Source: an uncultured Bacteroidales bacterium (GTDB taxonomy: Bacteria > Bacteroidota > Bacteroidia > Bacteroidales > Bacteroidaceae). Taken from it: DNA of 64,000 nucleotides. The notes under the pieces were generated by a model. The model was not told the DNA's origin and did no database searches. It worked only from the letters and a program-made list of their open reading frames with translations. This document shows positions 24,078 through 35,830 of the stretch, one piece after another. The stretch spans positions 59,664 to 123,663 of the forward strand of contig CACYQI010000003.1 of NCBI GenBank assembly GCA_902776455.1. The letters are read 5' to 3'. A program made the translations under genes and the position numbers. How positions within the stretch are numbered: the stretch's first letter is position 1; each line of letters starts with the position of its first letter.

Positions 24078-24794
24078 ATGAGACCTGAAATAAAACTTGA
24101 CGTACACACACACACCGTTATGAGCGGCCACGCCTACAGCACTTTGCAGGAGATGGTGACCGCTGCCAAAGAGAAAAACCTCGAGATACTCGGCATCACA
24201 GAACATGCCCCCGGCATTCCCGGAACATGCGACCCCATCTATTTCCGCAACCTGCATGTCGTACCTCGACAGTTCGACGGACTCCGACTGCTGCTCGGAG
24301 CCGAACTGGACATACTGGACACGGACGGCACACTCGACCTCGACGAACACTACTACCGACTGCTCGACCTTCGCATCGCCGGCATCCATCTGCTTTGTTG
24401 GAAAGGAGGAACCATCGAAGAAAACACCCAAGGCATGATAAACGCCATACGCAACCCGTGGACACAAATCATCTCGCACCCAGGCGACGGCACTGCCGAC
24501 CTCCTCTTCGAACCGATTGTTCTGGCCGCTAAGGAAACGGGGACGCTCCTCGAAATCAACAACAGCAGCCTCAACCCCACGCGCAACAAGGAAGCGGCCC
24601 GCAGGAACAACCTCGAGATACTGCGCCTCTGCAAGCAGTACGAAGTGCCGGTCATCCTCAGCAGCGACGCCCACATCAGCTTCGCCATAGCCGACTACAG
24701 CTTCACCTGGCCGCTGCTCCAGCAGACAGAGTTCCCCGACCAGCTCATCATGAACTACGACTCCGAGCGTTTCCTGCAGTACATAGGGGCTTAG
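24078..24794 (+). CDS. PHP domain metal-dependent phosphatase (YcdX-like)
   Basis: A 238-residue cytosolic protein with the PHP metal ligands visible in order: DVHTHTVMSGHA, GITEHAPG, GAELDI, ISHPGDG, LEINNSS and SSDAHISF. Length and motif order fit YcdX-type phosphoesterases rather than the PHP domain of DNA polymerase III. Substrate unknown. It starts 3 bp after the rluA-like stop, so the two are probably cotranscribed, and it closes the dapB-lepB-wbqC-rluA run. Confidence 0.9.
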   Translation: MRPEIKLDVHTHTVMSGHAYSTLQEMVTAAKEKNLEILGITEHAPGIPGTCDPIYFRNLHVVPRQFDGLRLLLGAELDILDTDGTLDLDEHYYRLLDLRIAGIHLLCWKGGTIEENTQGMINAIRNPWTQIISHPGDGTADLLFEPIVLAAKETGTLLEINNSSLNPTRNKEAARRNNLEILRLCKQYEVPVILSSDAHISFAIADYSFTWPLLQQTEFPDQLIMNYDSERFLQYIGA

Positions 24795-25262
24795 ACCCCG
24801 TCTGTGGTCTCCCGCGCCACCAGCACTTATTTAGCGGACACCAATAATATCGAAGCTTTCACCCACGTCTGTGGTCTTTCGCACCCTCGGAGCTTTCCCA
24901 CGGGCACCAGCGATTCTTTATTATTGCTGTCCGGGGAACATTTCTTCCTCTGCCTTTTAGATCCTTTTCATCGGCATTTTTAGCGAATAGAAGTCGAAGG
25001 GAGCTTACTCTAAAGTCCCGAAGGGACGAGAGACCACAGACGGGGGTGTTAACCCCCGGTAATGTTTCAACTGATAGAGAAAGCCCCGAGGGGGCGACAG
25101 AGACCTAAGCATGTTGATATTAAACACGTTACATGTTCTGTCGCCCCTTCGGGGCTTATTATTGTTCTGCAACTCTATCCCGGGGGTTTCACCCCCGTCT
25201 GTGGTCTTTCGCGCCTTCGGCGCTTATTTAGCGGACAGCAATAATTCTTTATGAATCCCTAT
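24795..25262. repeat. Large nested-palindrome element (GACAGA linker family), copy 1
   Basis: Hairpins AGCCCCGAGGGGGC and GCCCCTTCGGGGC face each other around a centre containing AAACACGTTACATGTT. Each is followed by GACAGA or its complement TCTGTC. Outer hairpins include the CCCCCG/CGGGGG blocks and AAAGCGCC-type stems. The left end has an additional degenerate copy. Related copies lie at 53968-54240 and 60935-61200. With the 248-bp element, terminator and 44-bp tandem repeat it fills the 1.15-kb gap between the PHP gene and trpS; no gene is visible there. Confidence 0.75.
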
Positions 25263-25271
25263 AGTGACATA

Positions 25272-25519
25272 GCGGAAAAACCTTGACAGAAAATCCGTCT
25301 CTTGCTGGGGCTTCGGACAAGTCAGCGTGGCGTGTCCTTCAACGCTCCACGTTGTGTCGGCCGATGCTCCACGTTGTGTTGCCTTTTCCTCCACGTTAAC
25401 TTTCCCCTTTCAACTTTCAACTTTCCCCTTCATTCTTTGCTCTGTATAACAGCATACCATGCCGTCCTAACACTTTCTTAACATCCCATCGCAAAACAGC
25501 CATTTGTAACATGCTGATT
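25272..25519 (-). repeat. 248-bp dispersed element, copy 2 (includes a 22-bp array)
   Basis: Inverted homolog of 9946-10193 with the same overall length. CTCCACGTT units at 25345, 25367 and 25389 have a 22-bp spacing. Confidence 0.75.
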
Positions 25520-25581
25520 ATCATACGCCATTCGATTTAAGGCCATTTCTCGCGTTTGGGGTTCCCCAGTGCCAGAGACAC

Positions 25582-25606
25582 AAAAAAAGGACGCCAGAGA
25601 GCGTCC
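25582..25606 (-). terminator. Intrinsic terminator downstream of trpS
   Basis: Minus strand GGACGC-tctctg-GCGTCC followed by seven Ts. It lies about 340 bp past the trpS stop, beyond the GC-rich tandem repeat, and is the only classical terminator seen for the guaB-to-trpS run. Confidence 0.75.
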
Positions 25607-25618
25607 TATTGCGAAAAT

Positions 25619-25920
25619 GTTTGACAAAGAAGGCGGGAAGACCCCACTCTTGACCTGTCCTCTTGGAAAGAAGGCGAAAGAAAGACCCCACCCCTAACCT
25701 GTCCCCTTGGAAAGAAGGCAAAAGAAAGACCCCACCCCTAACCTGCCCCCTTGGAAAGAAGGCAAAAGAAAGACCCCACCCCTAACCCCTCCCCTTGGAG
25801 GGGAGGGGAAAGCAGGCGGAGCTTCACTCATCTCACTCCCCTCCCCTACAAGGGGAGGGGCTGGGGGTGGGGTCTGTTGCTCTCTTACCTTCCAAGGGGA
25901 GGGGCTGGGGGTGGGGTCTT
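25619..25920. repeat. 44-bp tandem repeat merging into GC-rich palindromic elements
   Basis: The word TTGGAAAGAAGGC/TTGGAGGGG recurs at 25663, 25707, 25751 and 25795, exactly 44 bp apart, with a divergent first unit from 25619. The final unit leads into CCCCTCCCC/GGGGAGGGG hairpins at about 25790-25920. Confidence 0.85.
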
Positions 25921-25945
25921 ACACTACATCCCCTTTCTCAGCGCG

Positions 25946-27094
<1,149 letters not shown>

Positions 27095-27097
<3 letters not shown>

Positions 27098-28909
27098 GTT
27101 AAACATCTTGTCTATCTGTTCCTGCTGAAGGATGGTGAGTATGGTCTTGCCGCTTGGCGAGAGGTTGGGGTTCTCGCATTGGAAGAGGTCGCCGATGAGC
27201 GTTTCCATCTGCACGGACGACAGCACTTCGCCCACTTCGATGGCGTTGCTGCGGGCCAGGACGAGTGCCAGCTGATGGTGAAGAGCATCGGCATGTCCGC
27301 CGTCCTGCTGCTTCACCGATTCCACCATCTGCTGTACGACAGCCACGGGATTGCTTTGCCCCACCGGTGCGCCGTCGATGGAGAAACTGCTTCCGCCAAG
27401 CGAAGTGATGTCGAAGCCCAAGGCGCGTACGTCGTCGAGAATGCCGGTGAGCAGGGCCGCATCGGAAGGCGAAAGCTCGAGCAACTCAGGGAAAAGGAGT
27501 CCCTGCGTGGCGGCATTGTGCTCCTGCATCTGCTTCATGTAGCGTTCATAGAGGATACGTATGTGAGCACGACGTTGTTCTACCATCATCAAGCCCGACT
27601 GAACGGCCGTCAGGATATACTGGCCTTTGTACTGATAGTGTTGGGAGCTTATCTCGAGAGCCTCGGGGAAGAGATTCTGCGTGCTCGGAGAAGTCTGAAT
27701 GCTCTGAGGGTTCGGAGTGCTCGGAGGAGTCTGAGAAGCTGTTGCCTGCTCGTAGAGTTTCTCCCATTGGCGGGCTGGATTGCGTTTCTCTGCGTGGTTG
27801 CTGAAAGGATTGAAACTGCTGTCGTACTGCACTCGGGGCACCTTGACGTCCGTCAGACTGCCCGCATTGAAGGCAGGAATGTCGGGGCGTCCCTCCACAT
27901 CGAAGTCGATGGTAGGCACCGCATTGAACTTGCCCAAGGCATCGCGCACGGCAGCCACAATGATGCTCCATATCTCCTGCTCGTTCTCGAACTTGATTTC
28001 TGTCTTCGTCGGATGGATGTTGACGTCGATGCCTGCCGGGTCAACCTGGAAGAAGATGAAGTAGGGAACTTGTTCGCCCTCGGGGATGAGGTGGCTGAAA
28101 GCCTCCATCACGGCATAGTGGAAGCGGGGATGGCGCATGAAGCGGCCGTTGACGAAAAGGTATTGCGACGCGCCTTTCTTCCTCGCCGACTCGGGTTTGC
28201 CCACAAAGCCGCTTATCCTGACGAGCGACGTCTCTACCTGCACGGGCAGCAGCTGCTCGCTAAGTTTCTTGCCAAAGATGCCGACGATGCGCTGCAAGGC
28301 ACCCCCCGCAGGCAGTTGCATCAGGCTGTTTCCGTTGCTCGACAGCGTGAACGAGATGGAAGGATTGACCAATGCGATGCGCTCGAAGTCCTGGATGATG
28401 TTGTTCAGCTCAGTTTGGTTCGACTTGAGGAACTTCCGCCTTGCCGGCACATTGAAGAAGAGGTTGCTCACCAGGAAGTTGGCTCCAACGGGACACGAGC
28501 ACACCTCCTGCGAGACAAGGCGCGAGCCGTCGATGCACAGCTGTACGCCCAAGTCCTGCTCGGCAGTACGTGTGGTCAGTCTGACCTGTGCCACGGCAGC
28601 GATGGAGGGAAGGGCTTCGCCACGAAAGCCCATCGTGCGAAGCGTGAAAAGGTCTTCGGCCTGGGCTATCTTGGACGTGGCATGACGCTCGAAAGCCATA
28701 CGCGCATCCGTCTCGCTCATGCCCTTGCCGTCGTCGATGACCTGTATGGACGTCCTTCCCGCATCCTGCACCAGCACGTCAATCGTTGACGCACCGGCAT
28801 CGACGGCATTCTCCATCAGTTCTTTGATGACGGATGCCGGACGCTGTACTACTTCGCCAGCAGCTATCTGGTTGGCGACAGAGTCGGGAAGAAGGTGTAT
28901 GATGTCCAC
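27095..28909 (-). CDS. mutL: DNA mismatch repair protein MutL
   Basis: A 604-residue protein with the GHKL ATPase motifs: ELMENAVDAGAS, DDGKGM, ATSKI and TMGFRGEALPSIA, then VPARRKFLK and VNGRFMRH. A linker covers about 345-425 and the C-terminal dimerisation domain 430-604. MutL couples MutS mismatch recognition to strand removal. The usual endonuclease motif (DQHAxxE...) reads VEQRRAHIRILYE here, so metal-dependent nicking is doubtful, as I recall for other Bacteroidota. The linker segment about 391-411 (PPSTPNPQSIQTSPSTQN) is encoded by a 9-bp tandem array, which keeps frame. Confidence 0.94.
27675..27737. repeat. 9-bp tandem array inside the mutL linker
   Basis: Seven 9-mers of the type TTCTGAGNN/CTCGGAGNN in direct succession, coding for a Ser/Pro/Thr/Gln-rich linker. 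The unit resembles the intergenic arrays at 33915-33978 and 52300-52387. Confidence 0.78.
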
Positions 28910-28924
28910 TTTTGTTTAACTTTT

Positions 28925-28956
28925 CGTTATGACGTTATATCGTTATGACGTGACGG
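28925..28956. repeat. 8-bp-period array (CGTTATGA type)
   Basis: Four 8-bp units fill the spacer between the 97-residue gene and mutL. Confidence 0.7.
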
Positions 28957-28962
28957 CCACAC

Positions 28963-29256
28963 TTATCTGATGCCTGTAAGCAAGAAGCGCCAGAGAATCA
29001 GAAGCGCAAAGATAATCACGATGGCTACAGGCCAGCCGAACTTCGAGCCATTCTCCTTGTGGCGCTGGGCACGAGGCGTGTAGTTGAGGAACGTTCCGCG
29101 GAACTTGTCGGCATCGTAGTGCTCTTCGCGAACAGGCTCCTCGCCTTGCTCGCGCTTCACTTCATCGACCAGCTTCTGAAGGCGGTCGTGCGACTCGTCC
29201 GTATAGATGCTTACCCTGCGGAAGCTGCGTGGCTTCCTTGTGCTGAACAGTTTCAT
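28963..29256 (-). CDS. Small single-pass membrane protein, unknown function
   Basis: A 97-residue protein. Residues 1-72 are hydrophilic and strongly charged (RRVSIYTDESHDRLQKLVDEVKREQGEEP), with a possible helix at 20-40. One hydrophobic segment spans about 74-94 (WPVAIVIIFALLILWRFLL), then a short tail. It is likely a tail-anchored inner-membrane protein with a cytosolic domain. It starts 2 bp from the OstA-like stop and precedes mutL. I do not recognise the family. Confidence 0.75.
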   Translation of the reverse strand: MKLFSTRKPRSFRRVSIYTDESHDRLQKLVDEVKREQGEEPVREEHYDADKFRGTFLNYTPRAQRHKENGSKFGWPVAIVIIFALLILWRFLLTGIR

Positions 29257-29258
29257 GG

Positions 29259-31022
29259 CTAATTCTTTTCTGCTGATTGTTCGGAGCCTTCTGCGTTATC
29301 GGAGCCTTCAACAGGTTCGGAAGGCTTCTCCTCTTCTTCGGGAGGGGTCGTGAGGGCAGGCTCCAGTCCCCTCTTCTTCTTTATGTCGCTGAGTTTCTGC
29401 TTGGGAGCAGAGTGACGCACACTCTCCTTCAGCTCCGTTCCTTCCTTCTTGGGCCGCCACTCGAAGATGTCGTATCGGTCAACGGGCCGTATGTAGTCGA
29501 ACCACGCAAAGTTCTGCAGATAGAGCGCTTCCGTGGGAATGAGCGGTATGGGGTACATGATGCCCGTGGCCGAAGGCATCCAGATATGGTCCACCTGGTT
29601 TTTGTTCACATACATCTTGAGCAGCGAAGTCTCTGTATGATTCATTTCCACCATGATGCTATCCTCATCGAAGGGATAGTAATTGACAAACACATTGCCC
29701 TCAGAAGTAGAGAGATACAGGTCGCCATCCTTGAAATAGGAGTGCATCTCGTGCCCCGACACCTGATTGTAATGAATGCTGTCAATCTTCTCCACCGATA
29801 GTGCCTGGCGCAACACCTGCACGCTGTCGATGTAGTCTCCATTGAAGAAGATACGAATCTCTTCGCCCAGTTGTTGCTGTCCCTGCTGCCAGAGAATCGG
29901 GTCCTGGTACATGACGAGGATGCTGTCGCGTGTGTCGTAAACCAACGAGTCGCAGACTGCCTGGAGGTCCCGCCTGTAAGCTCGCATGTGATGGTAGGCA
30001 TGGACGACGCGATAGGTGGAGTCGGTGTCGATGTTGAAAGTGAAGACCTTGATGGTGTCGGCATGGGCATACATCGTGTCCTGCTGGCTGTAATCGATGG
30101 CCACAGCGCTATCCGTGGCCATGACGTAGCCCGTAATGTCCTCGTAGTAGCAGTATTCGCCCGTGAACATATTCTTGCCTACCACATCGGTATATACGAC
30201 GTTGCCGAAAGCCTCAGCAGTAGCGGTATCGTCGTTCCACACTACGCTGTCGCCTACGAGACGCTTTCCGTTGTTGGTCAGAATGCTTCGGTCCAGCAGA
30301 TGGGAGTGCTTGGCCTGTGTGTCGTAGTAGCCCAGCTCGCTGTAGATATGGTTCTCCCCGTTCTCGATGTTCGAGGGGCCGACGATGTGGGCAATAGCTG
30401 TCTCCGTATTGTAATGGAGTGTATCGGAGATGAGCACAGTCTCTGGCTTGGCAGGAGGAGCAGGGTTGACCAGACGCACATTGTAGTTGAAGACGGCCTT
30501 GTGCGTGGGAGGACTGTACTCGCCCCAGTCGCTGGTCAGCAAGTTATCGTGGTCGAGGACTCGTCCGCCTTCGAAGAAATAGCCAAGTTCGTAGAGACGG
30601 TCGTAGTCCAGGCTGTCGGTGTAGATGGTCATCGTGCCGTGCTTGAGCACTACATCGTAGCGTGCCCTTGCCAGCCGGTCGAGTCCGTTGTAATAGAGCA
30701 CCTCGCTGTCGAGCAGCAGCGTATCGCCTTGATTCATGTGGACATTGCCGAAGGCATCGAAGGAATTGGTGGCTTCGTAGTAGAGGGCGCTGTCGCAATC
30801 CATGAGCACACCTTCGTGGCTGAACTGGACGTTGCCGACCAGGATTTGCGCATCGGTGTGCAACCGGTCGTCGAAGAACAGGCGGTCGGCATGCAGCAAG
30901 TGTACCTTGCTGTCGGAAGGCACCCGCTTCCCGCTCGTCTTGCGAGCAGGTGTCACTGCCATCAGCAGGCAGAGACAGAAGAACAGGGACGCCCAAAGGA
31001 TGTATAGCCGCCGACTCTTCAC
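29259..31022 (-). CDS. OstA/LptA-like protein (LPS transport)
   Basis: A 587-residue exported protein with an N-terminal signal or anchor (about 7-24). The OstA/LptA-type jellyroll repeats start near residue 43 (VHLLHADRLFFDDRLHTDAQILVGNVQFSHEGVLMDCDSALYY) and recur through about 400. In Gram-negatives such folds carry LPS across the periplasm. Bacteroidota have long OstA-like proteins of this kind, so a role in LPS transport is likely but not proven. The C-terminal 45 residues are charged and low complexity (PEEEEKPSEPVEGSDN). It overlaps the upstream PPIase gene by 4 bp. Confidence 0.85.
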   Translation of the reverse strand: MKSRRLYILWASLFFCLCLLMAVTPARKTSGKRVPSDSKVHLLHADRLFFDDRLHTDAQILVGNVQFSHEGVLMDCDSALYYEATNSFDAFGNVHMNQGDTLLLDSEVLYYNGLDRLARARYDVVLKHGTMTIYTDSLDYDRLYELGYFFEGGRVLDHDNLLTSDWGEYSPPTHKAVFNYNVRLVNPAPPAKPETVLISDTLHYNTETAIAHIVGPSNIENGENHIYSELGYYDTQAKHSHLLDRSILTNNGKRLVGDSVVWNDDTATAEAFGNVVYTDVVGKNMFTGEYCYYEDITGYVMATDSAVAIDYSQQDTMYAHADTIKVFTFNIDTDSTYRVVHAYHHMRAYRRDLQAVCDSLVYDTRDSILVMYQDPILWQQGQQQLGEEIRIFFNGDYIDSVQVLRQALSVEKIDSIHYNQVSGHEMHSYFKDGDLYLSTSEGNVFVNYYPFDEDSIMVEMNHTETSLLKMYVNKNQVDHIWMPSATGIMYPIPLIPTEALYLQNFAWFDYIRPVDRYDIFEWRPKKEGTELKESVRHSAPKQKLSDIKKKRGLEPALTTPPEEEEKPSEPVEGSDNAEGSEQSAEKN

Positions 31023-32368
31023 TTTATCCAGCCTTCATATTGGAAGTCGCAGTCTCTCCAGTCGGGATTGATGCGTATGTAAGTACTCTTTTGTTTCTCC
31101 TTGATCCAGTTCTGGATGGCCTCTTCTCCCTTTTTCCCTTCTACGACTTCCTTCATCACCTGAAAGTCTTCGGTGATGCTGGCACGGTGTGTCATGGTGC
31201 GGTTCTTGAGTCGTGCGATGGCACAGACGGTCTTTCCCTTGGTATTAATCATCGTGAAGGGTTTTGAGAGTTCGCCCACTTCAAGACCTTCCACCACACG
31301 GGCCAGTTCGGACGAGAAAGCAGAGAGTTCGCTCATTTCGAAGCGTGTGGTGGTCTCGCCCGTTTCCTTCATGTTGGAGAGAATGCCGCGGTTGTAGCGC
31401 GTGTCCTTGTCGTCGGAGGCTAAGCGCACAGCGTCCTCGAAGGAAATCTTCTCGCTCTTGATGTCGTTGGTGATGGAGTCGAGGATGACAAGGGCACTAT
31501 CTATGTCGGCCTGAGCCACTTCGGGACGCTTCAGGATGTGGCGGCACTTCAACTTGTCACCGCGTTTGTCGATGAGTTGGATGATGTGGAAGCCGAACTC
31601 GCTCTGTGCTATCTTGCTCACCTTCTTAGAGTCCGTCAGTCCGAAGGCCACGTTGGCAAAGCCTGGGTCAAGTTCGCCTTTTCCCATATAGGGCAGTTCT
31701 CCGCCTTGACGAGCAGAGCCGGGGTCCTCGCTGTAGAGGCGTGCCAGGGTGGAAAAGGATGTGGTACCATTGTTGATGCGCTCGGTGTAGTCGCGCAGCA
31801 AACCTTTCACGCGGTCTATCTCTGCCTGCGGGATGCGTGGCTGGAGCACAAGGATTTGCACCTCCACCTGTGTGGGAATGAGCGGAAGGCTGTCCTCGGG
31901 AAGGTCCTTGAAGTAGCGACGCACTTCGGCAGGCGTCACTTTGATGTCGGACGTCAGCTGTTCTCGCATGCGCATTGCCGTAAGGTCGTTCTTGCACTGG
32001 TCGAAGAATTCCTCGCGTATCTGCACCATTGGCATCTTCATGTACTCTTCCAGCTTCTCCTTCGAGCCAGCCATCAGGATCTTTTCGTTAATGGAATTAT
32101 CGACATACTGATTGACTTCGGCATCGGTTACGCTGATGCTGTCGATGACAGCCTGATGCAGGAAGAGCTTCTGGACAGCCAGCTGTTCGGGGATGACGCA
32201 GTAGGGGTTGCCCTTCAACTGTGAGCCGTAGTTTACACGATACTTCTCCACATCGGAGCGAAGGATGGCCTCGTCGCCCACAACCCACACCACTTCGTCT
32301 ATGACATTCTTCTGTGCCACGGAGAGCAGGCTGCAAAGCAGAGCAAAGAGACAGAGTGTGTATTTCAT
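31019..32368 (-). CDS. SurA-like periplasmic peptidylprolyl isomerase
   Basis: A 449-residue exported protein with a signal peptide (about 1-18). The SurA N-terminal region (IDEVVWVVGDEAILRSDVEKYR) is followed by a parvulin-type domain at about 175-275 (EVQILVLQP...YSEDPGSARQGGELPYMGKGELDPGFANVAFGL...SEFGFHIIQLIDKRG) and a second, weaker one after 280. SurA chaperones outer-membrane proteins. It lies between another parvulin gene and the OstA-like gene, forming an outer-membrane biogenesis cluster. Confidence 0.9.
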   Translation of the reverse strand: MKYTLCLFALLCSLLSVAQKNVIDEVVWVVGDEAILRSDVEKYRVNYGSQLKGNPYCVIPEQLAVQKLFLHQAVIDSISVTDAEVNQYVDNSINEKILMAGSKEKLEEYMKMPMVQIREEFFDQCKNDLTAMRMREQLTSDIKVTPAEVRRYFKDLPEDSLPLIPTQVEVQILVLQPRIPQAEIDRVKGLLRDYTERINNGTTSFSTLARLYSEDPGSARQGGELPYMGKGELDPGFANVAFGLTDSKKVSKIAQSEFGFHIIQLIDKRGDKLKCRHILKRPEVAQADIDSALVILDSITNDIKSEKISFEDAVRLASDDKDTRYNRGILSNMKETGETTTRFEMSELSAFSSELARVVEGLEVGELSKPFTMINTKGKTVCAIARLKNRTMTHRASITEDFQVMKEVVEGKKGEEAIQNWIKEKQKSTYIRINPDWRDCDFQYEGWIK

Positions 32369-32389
32369 CTTTCTGTGTTGTACTCGGTT

Positions 32390-32456
32390 GTAGCTATAGA
32401 AGCTATAGAAACTATAGAGACTATAGTGGCTATAGAAGCTATAGTCAACTATCGTG
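32390..32456. repeat. 9-bp-period array (GCTATAGAA type)
   Basis: The palindrome CTATAG recurs at 32395, 32404, 32413, 32422, 32431 and 32440, strictly 9 bp apart. It fills the spacer between the two PPIase genes. Confidence 0.85.
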
Positions 32457-32463
32457 GCTAAGG

Positions 32464-33882
32464 TTAATGGTTATTGACAGTTGAGAGGACAGCTTTGTCT
32501 ATCTCGACGGTGTAGCGTTTGCGGAGTTCGGCCACGAACTCGTCTTCCTTGAGGCGCTGGTAGTCGCTCACCACTTGGCTGCTGACGTCAGTCCACTCGG
32601 CGGGGCCTTTCTTGAGCACCTTGCCGAAGACTCCCACATGGGGGAAACCCTTGACGGGCTTGAGTTCGGCGCTCTTGTCCTTGAAGGCCAGACGGTCTAT
32701 GTTGGCATTGTCGCCCTTCGTGAAGACACGGCGCTCGACGCGTACCATGATGCTGTCCTTGTTGAAGGTCTCGCGGATGGTGCTCATCCACTTGTCCTGC
32801 GGCAGCTTCTTGACCAGTTTCTTCACAGCCTTGACGTCGGCTGCATCCTTGCAATAGTAAGCCATGCCGCTGAAGTGTGGCTGTTCCCATGCGTACTTAT
32901 TTTTGTTCTGCTTGAAGTAGTTCGTGAGTGCAAGCGTGTCCTTGGCTGCCGGTTCCCATATCTTGGAGTTGCACTCCTCGAAGAGAAGGAGGCCGTCGTG
33001 GTACTCCTGCACGAGGTACTTCAGCTCGTCGTCCTTGGCGCAGAACTCCTCTGTCTTCTCGTCGAGAATCTGTTCGACGCTCTTCTCGGAGCTGCCTGCG
33101 ATGGAGTCGAGCACCTGCTGGGCGATTTTGTTCTCTACGCCCTGGCCGTCGAGGTACTTCAATATCATGTCGTGCAGTTCTTCGTAGGGCTCAAGGTCTT
33201 TCTTACCGACGAGCTTTACGATGTCGTAGCCGAAGGGCATGAGGAAGGGTTCACTTATTTCGTCCACTTCGAGGGAATAGGCCACGTCCTCGAACTCCTT
33301 GACCACTTGATTGGGACCAATCCAGGGCAGCATGCCGCCACGGCCTGCCGAACCCATGTCCTGCGACACCTGCTTTGCCAGCTCGGCGAAGTCGGCGCCG
33401 TCCTTCAAGGCCTGATAGACAGAGTCGATCTTCACCTTGGCTGCGGCACGCTGCTCTTCGGTGGCATCCTGATCCAAGCGAATGAGGATGTGGGCGGGCT
33501 GAATGAGCTGCTTGCCTTCGAGGCGCTTGATCATATCGTCGTAGTAGGCACGGACTTCCTTCTCCTTGGCGCCTTCGGGCACGAGGAGCGGACGTATCTG
33601 CTGGTCGCGATACTGGCGGAACTCTTTCTGATAGCTGGAGAGTGTGTCGAGGTGGTCGTCGAGGGCGGCAAGCACCTTGAGTTTGTAGTTGACGAAGAGT
33701 TCGGCATATTCCTCGACATTCTTCTTGTCGATGACGCCTTCTGAGTTGTTTTTGTTGTAGTTGTACTCGAATTCGCTGCGTGTGACGGGCTGGCCGTTGA
33801 TGCGCATCACGATGGGGTCTTCCTGAGCGAAAGCTGACATGACCATCGCTGCCAGGGCTAAACTGATGATTATCTTTTTCAT
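32464..33882 (-). CDS. Periplasmic parvulin-type peptidylprolyl isomerase
   Basis: A 472-residue protein from the ATG at 33882, chosen because a clear signal peptide starts there (MKKIIISLALAAMVMSAFAQ). Upstream codons belong to a 9-bp array. SurA/PpiC-like layout: N-terminal helical region, then a parvulin domain at about 125-225 (AHILIRLDQDATEEQRAAA...VSQDMGSAGRGGMLPWIGPNQVVKEFEDVAYSL...PFGYDIVKLVGKKD), then a long C-terminal region. Probable role: periplasmic folding of envelope proteins, alongside the SurA-like neighbour. Confidence 0.9.
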   Translation of the reverse strand: MKKIIISLALAAMVMSAFAQEDPIVMRINGQPVTRSEFEYNYNKNNSEGVIDKKNVEEYAELFVNYKLKVLAALDDHLDTLSSYQKEFRQYRDQQIRPLLVPEGAKEKEVRAYYDDMIKRLEGKQLIQPAHILIRLDQDATEEQRAAAKVKIDSVYQALKDGADFAELAKQVSQDMGSAGRGGMLPWIGPNQVVKEFEDVAYSLEVDEISEPFLMPFGYDIVKLVGKKDLEPYEELHDMILKYLDGQGVENKIAQQVLDSIAGSSEKSVEQILDEKTEEFCAKDDELKYLVQEYHDGLLLFEECNSKIWEPAAKDTLALTNYFKQNKNKYAWEQPHFSGMAYYCKDAADVKAVKKLVKKLPQDKWMSTIRETFNKDSIMVRVERRVFTKGDNANIDRLAFKDKSAELKPVKGFPHVGVFGKVLKKGPAEWTDVSSQVVSDYQRLKEDEFVAELRKRYTVEIDKAVLSTVNNH

Positions 33883-33914
33883 TATCTTTTGATTGTTTTC
33901 TTTGTTGGCTGAGA

Positions 33915-35750
<1,836 letters not shown>

Positions 35751-35787
35751 TTATGTAAAAAATGCTTTTCGTATCATTTCTTTTTAG

Positions 35788-35795
35788 TAACTTTG
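35788..35795 (+). promoter_or_regulatory. -7 box of the polyferredoxin/reductase operon
   Basis: Plus strand TAACTTTG, 35 bp before the ATG at 35831. Confidence 0.68.
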
Positions 35796-35830
35796 CCCCG
35801 AAATCATTCATTATATAATCATTTTTAGTT

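Noticed and set aside
22653-24674. Long minus-strand frame antisense to the rluA-like and PHP genes
   Set aside because: Shadow of GC-rich codons. Its only notable segment is the 72-bp stretch also used in the envelope gene, which is reported separately.
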